Source: Flexivirga aerilata (lineage in GTDB: Bacteria; Actinomycetota; Actinomycetes; Actinomycetales; Dermatophilaceae). From it: 64,000 nucleotides of DNA. The notes below the pieces were generated by a model. That model saw nothing but the letters and a program-made list of their open reading frames with translations. It was not told where the DNA came from and did not search any database. The translations under genes were made by a program, and so were the position numbers. The stretch is from positions 248,001 to 312,000 of the forward strand of contig NZ_JABENB010000003.1 of the NCBI RefSeq assembly GCF_013002715.1, given 5' to 3'. Of the stretch, positions 30,864 through 37,291 are shown piece by piece (the first letter of the stretch is position 1; each line of letters opens with the position of its first letter).

Positions 30864-31964
30864 TCAGGCGATCAGCCCGGCCGACTCGTCCCGCGCACCG
30901 CGCAGGTAACGCCGCACCGCGGTCGCGGCGGCGCGGCCGGCGCGATTGCCGCCGATCGTGCTCGCCGACGGGCCGTAGCCGACCAGCTGGACACGCGCGT
31001 CGAGTGCGGCCGTCGTGGCGGCCTGCGGTCCACCGTGTGCCGGCATCTCCAGGGAGATGCCACCGCGCGGCGAACGCAGGTGCAGGGGTGCGAGATGTGC
31101 GACAGCCGGCCGGAAGCCAGTGGCCCACAGGATGACGTCCACTTCCTCGAATCGTCCATCGGCCCAACGGATTCCGTCCGGCTCGATGCGTTCGAACATC
31201 GGGCGCCGCTCATATGCACCGAGACGAGCCGCCTCTGCTTCCTGCGGACGGAGGGCAAGGCCCGTCACGCTGACGACACTTGCCGGCGGGAGTCCCTGCG
31301 TCACTCGCTCCGCGACAGCCGTGACGGCGTCGAGTCCTGCTTCCGGTGAGAAGCCCTCGGTGCGCCACACCGGCGGGCGACGGGTCACCCAGATCGTGTC
31401 GGCGACCGGCGCGAGCTCGCCCAGGAACTGTATGGCGGAGGCCCCACCGCCGACCACGACGACGCGTCGCCCCGCGAGATGCTCCCGGCCCGGGTAGTCG
31501 GCGGTGTGCCACTGCTCCCCGGCGAAGGACGCCTGGCCGGGGTAGCGGGGGATGAAGGGCCGGCTCCAGGTGCCGGTCGCGTTGACGAGCGTGCGGCTGC
31601 GCCATACCCGATCAGCGGAGCTGATCCGCAGGAGTGCGGGGTCGTCGGGATCGTTGCGCACAGCGTCGACCTGCACCGGCCGAACCACCGGAAGGCGTTG
31701 GTGCTGCTCGTATTCGGCAAACCACGACGGTATGACGACGTTGGCGCGGTCCGCGGAGCCACCCGGCGCCGGCGCGTCCGGCAGGTCGGCGACGCCGTGC
31801 ACGTCCAGCATCGTCAACGAGTCCCACCGGTGCTGCCACGCCCCTCCGGGGCCAGCATCGGCGTCGAGCACGACGTGGTCGATGCCGAGCCGCTTGAGAT
31901 GGTGGGACGCGGACAGCCCCGCCTGGCCGGCACCGATGACCAGCGCGTCGAGAACTTCCGTCAC
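30864..31964 (-). CDS. Flavin-containing monooxygenase-like NAD(P)/FAD oxidoreductase
   Basis: A 366-residue protein with two dinucleotide-binding motifs: VIGAGQAGLSASHHLKRLG for FAD (residues about 9-27) and VVVVGGGASAIQFLGEL for NADPH. The second motif is followed by VTRRPPVW and by the LWATGFRP motif that marks flavin monooxygenases and related N-hydroxylases. The full FMO fingerprint (FxGxxxHxxxF/Y) is only partly matched (FAGEQWHTADYPG). Substrate unknown; xenobiotic N- or S-oxidation is a guess from family. Start GTG at 31964. Pcm lies next on the same strand, 60 bp upstream. Confidence 0.82.
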   Translation of the reverse strand: MTEVLDALVIGAGQAGLSASHHLKRLGIDHVVLDADAGPGGAWQHRWDSLTMLDVHGVADLPDAPAPGGSADRANVVIPSWFAEYEQHQRLPVVRPVQVDAVRNDPDDPALLRISSADRVWRSRTLVNATGTWSRPFIPRYPGQASFAGEQWHTADYPGREHLAGRRVVVVGGGASAIQFLGELAPVADTIWVTRRPPVWRTEGFSPEAGLDAVTAVAERVTQGLPPASVVSVTGLALRPQEAEAARLGAYERRPMFERIEPDGIRWADGRFEEVDVILWATGFRPAVAHLAPLHLRSPRGGISLEMPAHGGPQAATTAALDARVQLVGYGPSASTIGGNRAGRAAATAVRRYLRGARDESAGLIA

Positions 31965-32024
31965 GCTTGGTGGAACGCCCGGATGGCGGCCGATATGCCC
32001 GTGGTGCTGATGCGCTGGCCGCGC

Positions 32025-32588
32025 TCAGTCGATCAGCGGCACGAAGGAGTAGCGGCCGTGCTCACTTCGCGCGATGTCGCCACTCGCCGAACGCGTGACG
32101 CGCAGCATGACGTTGTCGACCGGGATGACGAGCACGCCTTGCGAATCGAGTTGATTCACAAGAGTTTCCGGCAACTTCGCAGCTCCCGCCGACACCAGAA
32201 TGCGGTCGAACGGCGCATCCCGGGGGAGTCCGAGCATCCCGTCCGTGGCAGCTTCGATCGTCGCCCAGGGCTGTCCCGTCCGTTCGAGAGCGGCCGATCC
32301 GGTGGTGACGAGTTCGGGGACGCGCTCGACACCCCGCACCCGGCCGGTGACGCCGGTCAGGTGAGCCAGCAACGCGGTGGTCCACCCGGATCCCGACCCG
32401 ACGTCGAGCACCCGCTGGCCGGGCCGCACGTCGAGCAGCCGGAGCATGTCCTCCACGGTGCGGGGTTGGGAGTTGGTCTGGCCGTGCCCGATCTGCAGTG
32501 GTCCGTCGTATGACGCCCGGGTGCGCACCTCGCTCGGGAGAAACAGCTCCCGGGGCATCGCCGCGAACGCGGCCGACACGCGGTCCAT
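32025..32588 (-). CDS. pcm: Protein-L-isoaspartate O-methyltransferase
   Basis: A 187-residue Pcm that methylates isoaspartate residues of damaged proteins with SAM. The early GHGQTNSQP motif is family-specific, and the SAM site is VLDVGSGSGWTTALLAHL. A TACGCT box (32595-32600) lies 6 nt before the ATG at 32588, so the message is probably leaderless. It may continue into the flavin monooxygenase gene. Shorter than E. coli Pcm (208 residues) mainly at the N-terminus. Confidence 0.9.
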   Translation of the reverse strand: MDRVSAAFAAMPRELFLPSEVRTRASYDGPLQIGHGQTNSQPRTVEDMLRLLDVRPGQRVLDVGSGSGWTTALLAHLTGVTGRVRGVERVPELVTTGSAALERTGQPWATIEAATDGMLGLPRDAPFDRILVSAGAAKLPETLVNQLDSQGVLVIPVDNVMLRVTRSASGDIARSEHGRYSFVPLID

Positions 32589-32693
32589 TGACCCAGCGTA
32601 CGGCGATCGCCGGGGCTGAGTAGTGCGCGCGGTGAAGCTTAAGACGATTTACTTCAATAAGATCAATTAAGGATAGATGCTACATTGGTGACT

Positions 32694-33329
32694 ATGAAGT
32701 CTCTCATCGTCATCACTGCGGACCAGATCGGCAGCCGCCGTGGGGTGGCGCCGGCGGCGGAGACTCTCGCACAGCTGCGACCGGTCGTGCGCGGCCGCGG
32801 CGCGCGCGCCTTTGCGCAGCAGGCGGGCGACGAGATCCAGGGACTGCTCGTGGGGTCGGAGCAGGCGATCGAGGTGGTGGAGACGTTGTCGCGCGTAGGG
32901 GAGTGGCGCATCGGCATCGGTCTCGGCTCCGTGGATGCGCCGGTGCCCCGCGATGTGCGCACGGCGAACGGCGCAGCTTTCGTCGCGGCGCGGCAGGCGC
33001 TCACGGCCGCCCGATCCGCACCGCAGGACCTGTGCGTCGATGCGGCCGTGCCGGGCGTGTGCGAGGTGCACCAACTGCAGACGGCGTTGTGGCTGCTGCG
33101 CACGTTGTGGCGCCGGCGCACGACCGCCGGCTGGGAGGCGGTCGCCGCGGCGCGAGAGGCGGCCGATCAGCAGACGGCTGCAGCTGCGCTCGGCATCACC
33201 CCGTCCGCGCTGAGCCAGCGCCTGCGCGCTGCGGGGCGGGAGGAAGGCGCTGCAGGTCGCCGCCTGGCGATCGAACTCCTCGATGCGGCACGGAGCCGCC
33301 TGGACGACGTCGTCGGTGTGGACGATTAG
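32694..33329 (+). CDS. SatD-like family protein with C-terminal HTH
   Basis: A 211-residue protein resembling SatD-family proteins: the VITADQIGSRRG opening and GDEIQGLLVG resemble a degenerate nucleotide-cyclase-like fold. The C-terminus carries a helix-turn-helix (ADQQTAAAALGITPSALSQRLRAAG), so it probably binds DNA. TTG (32685) and GTG (32688) starts are possible, but the ATG at 32694 sits 7 nt after a TACATT box, matching the leaderless pattern. The upstream 60 bp are unusually AT-rich. Followed after 10 bp by a small membrane protein gene, a repeated partner of this family as I recall. Confidence 0.65.
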   Translation: MKSLIVITADQIGSRRGVAPAAETLAQLRPVVRGRGARAFAQQAGDEIQGLLVGSEQAIEVVETLSRVGEWRIGIGLGSVDAPVPRDVRTANGAAFVAARQALTAARSAPQDLCVDAAVPGVCEVHQLQTALWLLRTLWRRRTTAGWEAVAAAREAADQQTAAAALGITPSALSQRLRAAGREEGAAGRRLAIELLDAARSRLDDVVGVDD

Positions 33330-33339
33330 GTTCGGAGTC

Positions 33340-33714
33340 ATGGTGGACGCACTTGTGATCGCCGGATGCGGCCTTGCCGCGGTCGTGCTCGGCGCGGTCG
33401 CGACCATCGGTGTCTTCCGTCTCGTCGAGGCGAGCGGATCGCAGGACGCGACCCACTCGTTGCAGGATGCCGGGTCGATCCTGCGCGGCGGGATGTGGAT
33501 CGGCGCGCTGGAGCGCGTCGCGATCTACGCGGGCCTGGTCGCGGGCTGGCCGGAGGCGATCGCGATCGTGCTCGCCGTCAAGGGCCTCGGCCGCTATCCG
33601 GAGCTCAAGTCGGGCGACCAGCCGGCGGTGGCGGAGCGATTCATCATCGGCACGTTCGTGAGCGTGCTGTCCGCGTGCGCCTGCGCGGGTGTGGCGCACG
33701 CACTGGTGGGCTGA
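33340..33714 (+). CDS. Small integral membrane protein (SatD-associated)
   Basis: A 124-residue protein with about three to four hydrophobic spans (VIAGCGLAAVVLGAVATIGVF; VAIYAGLVAGWPEAIAIVLAV; FIIGTFVSVLSACACAGVAHA). No known domain. It follows the SatD-like regulator by 10 bp and is probably in the same transcript, though a TAGGTT box 7 nt before its ATG could also give a leaderless mRNA of its own. GGAG just before the start could serve as ribosome site. Ends directly against the convergent cyclophilin gene. Confidence 0.7.
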   Translation: MVDALVIAGCGLAAVVLGAVATIGVFRLVEASGSQDATHSLQDAGSILRGGMWIGALERVAIYAGLVAGWPEAIAIVLAVKGLGRYPELKSGDQPAVAERFIIGTFVSVLSACACAGVAHALVG

Positions 33715-34467
33715 TCACCGTCCGCTCTTGGCCCGTTCGATGATCGTGGTCAGCTTGGGGGAGCCGTCCTCCGGTGTGCCGTCGGCGCCGGGGTCGATGC
33801 CGCCGGCGGCGACCTGATCGAGCACCTTCATGCCTTCGGGTGTGACGTGGCCGAAGACGGTGTAGTCGGGCCGGAGCCGCGAATCGGCATACACGAGAAA
33901 GAATTGGCTGCCGTTGGTGTCCGGGCCGCCGTTCGCCATCGCGAGTGTGCCGCGCGGGTAGACCTTGCGGCTGCCGTCGGGGAAGCCGGGCCAGTTCGGC
34001 AGTGCGTTCGCCGCGCCGAGTTCGTCCTTGAATGAGTAGCCGGGGTCGCCCCAGCCGGTGCCGAGCGGGTCGCCGCACTGCAACACCGAGAGGGCGTATG
34101 GCGGTGTCTGGTATGCCGTGAGCCGGTGGCACCTGGTGCCGTCGTAGTACTTCTGGTGCGCGAGGAACGTCATGCTGCGCACTGCGCACGGCGCCGCGGA
34201 ACGGTCGAGCACCAGCGGTATGTCGCCGCGGTTGGTCTTCAGTGTCAGCGTCGAATTGCCTTGTGTGGTAGCAGTTTTCGGATCCGGGGGGAGTCCGACG
34301 AAGGTCGAGTAGGTCTGGTCGGCAAGCGGAGTGAAGGCGCACGCGCCACTGGTGGGCGTGCTCGGCACCGCCGGCTTGGCGCCGTGCGACGCGGCGGTGG
34401 CAGCCGGTGTGATCGCGGCGGCAAGGGCGAGGACGCTGACCGCGGTGGCGGACTTCCAGACGTGCAT
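33715..34467 (-). CDS. Secreted cyclophilin-type peptidyl-prolyl isomerase
   Basis: A 250-residue extracellular cyclophilin. The signal peptide is MHVWKSATAVSVLALAAAITPAATA. The isomerase core shows YYDGTRCHRLT, LAMANGGPDTNGSQFFLVYAD and YTVFGHVTPEGMKVLD, with the catalytic-site FF and the substrate-pocket arginine in RCHRL where Cys/His flank it. A CGDPLGTGWGDPGYSFKDEL loop is typical of actinobacterial secreted members. The ATG at 34467 is chosen by AAGGAG upstream; a longer frame lacks a signal. Divergent from arr by 85 bp. Confidence 0.88.
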   Translation of the reverse strand: MHVWKSATAVSVLALAAAITPAATAASHGAKPAVPSTPTSGACAFTPLADQTYSTFVGLPPDPKTATTQGNSTLTLKTNRGDIPLVLDRSAAPCAVRSMTFLAHQKYYDGTRCHRLTAYQTPPYALSVLQCGDPLGTGWGDPGYSFKDELGAANALPNWPGFPDGSRKVYPRGTLAMANGGPDTNGSQFFLVYADSRLRPDYTVFGHVTPEGMKVLDQVAAGGIDPGADGTPEDGSPKLTTIIERAKSGR

Positions 34468-34552
34468 GACGGGCTCCTTCGGTGGGATTTCGTCAGTGTG
34501 CTCCGATTCGGGTGCCGGTGGTGGTTTGCCGTGCGCCATATATTTGGCTCCC

Positions 34553-34969
34553 GTGAGCGACGTATTGGATGAGGGGCCGTTCTTTCATGGCACGCGGGCA
34601 GCGCTGCAGGCCGGCGATCTGCTGACCGCCGGCTTCCGGTCGAACTATCGACCCGAGATCGTGATGAACCACATCTACTTCACGGCGTTGCCGGACGGCG
34701 CCGGGCTGGCCGCCGAAATTGCTGCCATGCATGATGATTCGTGGCAGCCGCATGTCTACGAGGTCGAGCCGACGGGGGAGTTCGAGAACGACCCGAACGT
34801 CACCGACCGGAAGTTTCCCGGCAACCCGACGCGGTCCTATCGCAGCACCGAACCGCTGCGTATCGTGCGCGAGGTGGACGACTGGCCTCGCCTCACACCC
34901 GAGGCGCTGCAGGTATGGCGGGAGCGGCTGGCGGCACTGCACGAGAGCAACGCGGAGATCATCAACTGA
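34553..34969 (+). CDS. arr: NAD+--rifampin ADP-ribosyltransferase (Arr)
   Basis: A 138-residue Arr enzyme, which inactivates rifamycins by ADP-ribosylation using NAD+. The family pattern is clear: GPFFHGTRAALQAGDLLTAGF, NHIYFTAL, VYEVEPTGEFENDPNVTDRKFPGNPTRSYR and EPLRIV. The conserved H of FHGT and the aspartate of the DPN motif line the NAD site. Length is standard. The GTG at 34553 follows a TATATT box by 8 nt; a TTG at 34544 is the alternative. It opens the accessory patch with two toxin-antitoxin pairs. Chromosomal arr genes are common in actinobacteria, so this need not be acquired. Confidence 0.93.
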   Translation: MSDVLDEGPFFHGTRAALQAGDLLTAGFRSNYRPEIVMNHIYFTALPDGAGLAAEIAAMHDDSWQPHVYEVEPTGEFENDPNVTDRKFPGNPTRSYRSTEPLRIVREVDDWPRLTPEALQVWRERLAALHESNAEIIN

Positions 34970-34983
34970 GCCGGCACGTTATC

Positions 34984-35034
34984 TGGTGACTGCGCACTTG
35001 TGGCTATATATTGGATAGTGAATATAGCCACAAG
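34984..35034 (+). promoter_or_regulatory. Promoter and 13-bp inverted-repeat operator of the Phd/PIN module
   Basis: A TGGTGA -35 (34984-34989) and TATATT -10 (35007-35012) are spaced by 17 bp. A perfect inverted repeat, CTTGTGGCTATAT (34997-35009) and its complement (35022-35034), covers the -10 box, and its right arm enters the AAGGAG ribosome site of the antitoxin gene. This is what is expected of an autoregulated toxin-antitoxin operon. Confidence 0.8.
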
Positions 35035-35045
35035 GAGTTTTGCCC

Positions 35046-35300
35046 ATGGAGATCGGTGTTCGGGAGCTTCGCGATGGCCTCAGTCGGCATCTGGCGTCCG
35101 TGCGTGATGGTCATCCGATCACGGTGACTGACCACGGCAGACCGGTTGCCCGGATCGTGCCGATGGATGGTCCGACGCCGTTGGAGAGCCTGATCGCCGA
35201 GGGCAAGGTAACACCGGCGGCTCGGCGCAGGCGGCCTCGGCCGAAGCCGGTTTCGACGGGTGGGCGGGTCAGCGACCTGGTGGAACAGCAGCGTCGGTGA
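35046..35300 (+). CDS. Type II antitoxin, Phd/YefM (VapB-like) family
   Basis: An 84-residue antitoxin. The N-terminal half (EIGVRELRDGLSRHLASVRDGHPITVTDHGRPVARIVPM) is the Phd/YefM DNA-binding and dimer fold. The C-terminal half is basic and proline-rich (ARRRRPRPKP) and would wrap the PIN toxin. The ATG at 35046 has AAGGAG eight bases upstream; a TTG at 35040 is less likely. The stop overlaps the toxin GTG (GTGA), so both are made together. The operator at 34997-35034 probably gives self-repression. Confidence 0.88.
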   Translation: MEIGVRELRDGLSRHLASVRDGHPITVTDHGRPVARIVPMDGPTPLESLIAEGKVTPAARRRRPRPKPVSTGGRVSDLVEQQRR

Positions 35301-35722
35301 TCGTCTATCTGGATACGTCGGCGCTCGTGCCGCTGATGATCGCGGAACCAACGTCGGATGCCTGCGGAGAGTTCTGGGACCTGGCCGACCGGGTCGTCTG
35401 CACACGGCTGGCCTACGTCGAGGCTGTGGCGGCACTCGCCATGGCGGAGCGGATGGACCGGGTCTCCAGTCGCCAGGCCTCGCGAGGTCGAGCCGTCCTC
35501 GACGAGCTGTGGCTCGATATCGACGTGGTCGAGTTGGGGCCCGAGCTCATGGCCGCCGCAGCCCGTCAGGCAACGGTTCACGGCCTACGTGGCTACGACG
35601 CAACACACTGCGCCGCTGCGGTCAATGTCAACGATCCGGAGCTGGTCGCCGTGTCCGGCGACAAGCGTCTGCTGTCGGCGTGGCTGACGGAAGGCGTTGC
35701 TGTCGGTGATGTTTCGGCGTGA
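35297..35722 (+). CDS. vapC: Type II toxin, PIN-domain ribonuclease (VapC family)
   Basis: A 141-residue PIN nuclease. The four acidic metal-binding residues are D6 (VYLDTSAL), E42 (AYVEAVAA), D101 (GYDATHC) and D122 (VSGDKRLL), so the active site is intact. VapC toxins cut tRNA or rRNA when free of antitoxin. GTG start overlapping the antitoxin stop. It ends 30 bp before the next antitoxin, so the two modules lie in tandem on the same strand. Confidence 0.9.
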   Translation: MIVYLDTSALVPLMIAEPTSDACGEFWDLADRVVCTRLAYVEAVAALAMAERMDRVSSRQASRGRAVLDELWLDIDVVELGPELMAAAARQATVHGLRGYDATHCAAAVNVNDPELVAVSGDKRLLSAWLTEGVAVGDVSA

Positions 35723-35723
35723 G

Positions 35724-35739
35724 GTACGCTTTTCTGTAC
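35724..35739 (+). promoter_or_regulatory. YefM-type operator (paired GTAC)
   Basis: Two GTAC cores (35724-35727 and 35736-35739) lie 8 bp apart directly before the GGAGGTG ribosome site of yefM. The E. coli YefM operator is built on TGTACA palindromes (known); here GGTACG and TGTACG resemble it. GTAC is otherwise scarce in this window. Confidence 0.5.
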
Positions 35740-35752
35740 GGAGGTGAGCACG

Positions 35753-36004
35753 ATGAAGACCATGAGCTACACGGAGTCGCGGGCGCGCTACGCCGAGGTG
35801 CTCGACTCGGTCGTCGAGGACCGCGAAGAAGTCGTCATAACACGCGCCGGCCACGATCCGGCGGTGATCGTGTCTTTGGACGACTACGAGTCGCTCAAAG
35901 AGACCGCCTATCTGTTGCGCAGCCCGGCGAATGCGCGTCGCCTGTTGGCGTCCATCGATGAGCTCGAGTCCGGAAAGGGTGTCGAGCGGGAGCTGCAGAG
36001 GTGA
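35753..36004 (+). CDS. yefM: Antitoxin YefM
   Basis: An 83-residue YefM/Phd antitoxin. KTMSYTESRARYAEVLDSVVEDREEVVITRAGHDPAVIVSLDDYESLKETAYLL is the complete N-terminal dimer fold, and the acidic tail (IDELESGKGVEREL) covers the YoeB active site. The ATG has GGAGGTG nine bases upstream. The stop overlaps the YoeB GTG (GTGA). Paired GTAC motifs just upstream may be its operator. Confidence 0.92.
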   Translation: MKTMSYTESRARYAEVLDSVVEDREEVVITRAGHDPAVIVSLDDYESLKETAYLLRSPANARRLLASIDELESGKGVERELQR

Positions 36005-36264
36005 AGGTCGTCTTCAGCGCGGGCGGCTGGGACGACTACCTCTGGTGGCAGCGCCAGGATCGCAAACTCCTCAAACGGATCAATCACCTAATCCAGGACA
36101 TCGCGCGCAACGGCAACGACGGGATTGGCAAGCCAGAGCAACTGAAACACGGCTTTCAGGGCTACTGGTCCCGACGCATCAACGACGAGCATCGATTGGT
36201 CTACAAGGTCGTCGATGACGAGTTTCGCATCGCTGCTTGCCGGTATCACTACGAGGCGCCCTAG
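36001..36264 (+). CDS. yoeB: mRNA interferase toxin YoeB
   Basis: An 87-residue RelE-fold toxin that cuts mRNA on the ribosome. The catalytic residues align with E. coli YoeB by number: E46 (GKPEQLK), R65 (RRINDEHRLVY), H83 and Y84 (CRYHYEAP). It is full length and appears active. GTG start overlapping yefM. A good promoter on the opposite strand just after the gene (36318-36346) points back across it. Confidence 0.94.
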   Translation: MKVVFSAGGWDDYLWWQRQDRKLLKRINHLIQDIARNGNDGIGKPEQLKHGFQGYWSRRINDEHRLVYKVVDDEFRIAACRYHYEAP

Positions 36265-36317
36265 GGCTCGTATGACGGGGTGGGCGAATGCTCGTGTGCT
36301 CCTCCAGTGCACCGTGA

Positions 36318-36346
36318 ACTATCGCCGATAATCTACATTATGTCAA
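36318..36346 (-). promoter_or_regulatory. Sigma-70-like promoter reading leftwards, antisense to yoeB
   Basis: On the minus strand TTGACA (36341-36346) and GATAGT (36318-36323) are separated by exactly 17 bp. Transcription would start about 36311 and run antisense into yoeB and yefM. A GTG at 36312 opens a 74-codon frame with no recognisable homology. The function is unknown; it may be a chance match in this lower-G+C stretch. Confidence 0.45.
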
Positions 36347-36508
36347 CTGACGTATCGTGAACATTCTGCCGACGACCGGGTCTGTTGGTGGCAGCTGCGA
36401 CCATGAACCGGTGAGTTTGCTCGTGACCGTCCCCTACTCTCCGGCTCCGAACGCCGACGCTGACCTCGAGCGCGATTGCAGTGCGGGCTCAGACGGAGGA
36501 CGCGAACG

Positions 36509-36802
36509 ATGACCGGGTGTTTCACTGATTCAACGTCGCGGTTGCGAATTGGTCCGGACAAGCGCACGTTGCACCTCAAGTTCCTTGGCACCTCAACGAA
36601 GCTCTGGTGCGTCCTCACTCCGAACGGCAGGCTGTACACACGCATGAGCCTGTTGAGTCACGCCGACTTCGTCGACTCGCAGTCAGCTGGAAGCTACAGC
36701 ACTGCGTACCGGACGGCGTTGCGGCGCTGGATAACGCTCGTCGGAGGCAGGCGCGAACTCAGGCGCTCAGCCGAGCCGGCTCGTCATTCGGCGGCCAACT
36801 GA
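36509..36802 (+). CDS. Hypothetical protein (97 aa)
   Basis: A frame starting MTGCFTDSTSRLRIGPDKRTLHLKFLGTSTKLW and ending in a basic tail (RRELRRSAEPARHSAAN). GGAGGA lies 8 nt before the ATG, which is the best support for a real gene. Base composition is lower in G+C than the neighbours, and codon use is less biased, as in the toxin-antitoxin patch beside it. I recognise no domain. The 244 bp before it (36265-36508) hold only the leftward promoter. Confidence 0.4.
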   Translation: MTGCFTDSTSRLRIGPDKRTLHLKFLGTSTKLWCVLTPNGRLYTRMSLLSHADFVDSQSAGSYSTAYRTALRRWITLVGGRRELRRSAEPARHSAAN

Positions 36803-36849
36803 AACCTGTTCCGCACCCAGGTCCTCGCTGCTGCTCACGCGCTGACCGG

Positions 36850-37287
36850 TCAGCCGGCCTCGACCAGGGCAGCGAGCCGGTCGATCGACGCCTGCAGCCT
36901 GTCCGGCGTCGTCCATTCGGCGCGGGCAATCCGCTTCTCGTCGGTCAGCCGGGTCCAGTCGTAGGTGTGCGTCACCGTGGCGCCCGACGCGGTCGGCTCC
37001 AGCTCCCACCGCCACAGATGCCCGGGCGGCTGCTGTCCGGGCTCGGCCGGGGTCCATGCGATGAGCCGCCCCTCGTCGAACTCCACCACGTGATTCTCCC
37101 GCACCTGGCCCTTGGTGGTCGTCATCTCGAAGATGTCCCCGACGGCCGAAACCCGTTGCCCGCTGGGCGCTTCGGCGAGGTTGTCGTTGCCGTCCCAGCG
37201 CGGCTGGAGTGTCGGGTCGGCGATGAACTCGAAGATGTCTGCAGGTGTCGCCCGGATCTCCCGGCGGGCAGTGACGACGCGATCCAT
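36850..37287 (-). CDS. SRPBCC (START/polyketide cyclase-like) family protein
   Basis: A 145-residue START-like hydrophobic-pocket protein: RREIRATPADIFEFIADPTLQPRWDG opens the fold. RLIAWTPAEP and HLWRWELEPTASGATVTHTYDW form the beta sheet, and the C-terminal helix ends DRLQASIDRLAALVEAG. Such proteins bind lipids or act as cyclases; no specific role can be read. The ATG at 37287 is preferred. It follows the phosphotransferase gene on the same strand with a 4-bp gap, so the three genes 39077 to 36850 are probably one operon. Confidence 0.82.
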   Translation of the reverse strand: MDRVVTARREIRATPADIFEFIADPTLQPRWDGNDNLAEAPSGQRVSAVGDIFEMTTTKGQVRENHVVEFDEGRLIAWTPAEPGQQPPGHLWRWELEPTASGATVTHTYDWTRLTDEKRIARAEWTTPDRLQASIDRLAALVEAG

Positions 37288-37291
37288 GGCG

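Noticed and set aside
34541..36264. Mobile element carrying arr and the toxin-antitoxin genes
   Set aside because: No integrase, transposase, terminal repeats or tRNA junction seen; only composition hints at transfer.
36088..36312. Leftward 74-codon ORF antisense to yoeB as a real gene
   Set aside because: It is the mirror of yoeB codons and has no recognisable features; only the promoter in front was kept, as a finding.
36841..36854. Perfect palindrome GCTGACCGGTCAGC as a terminator
   Set aside because: No loop and no T-run, and it overlaps the 3' end of the SRPBCC gene; likely chance.
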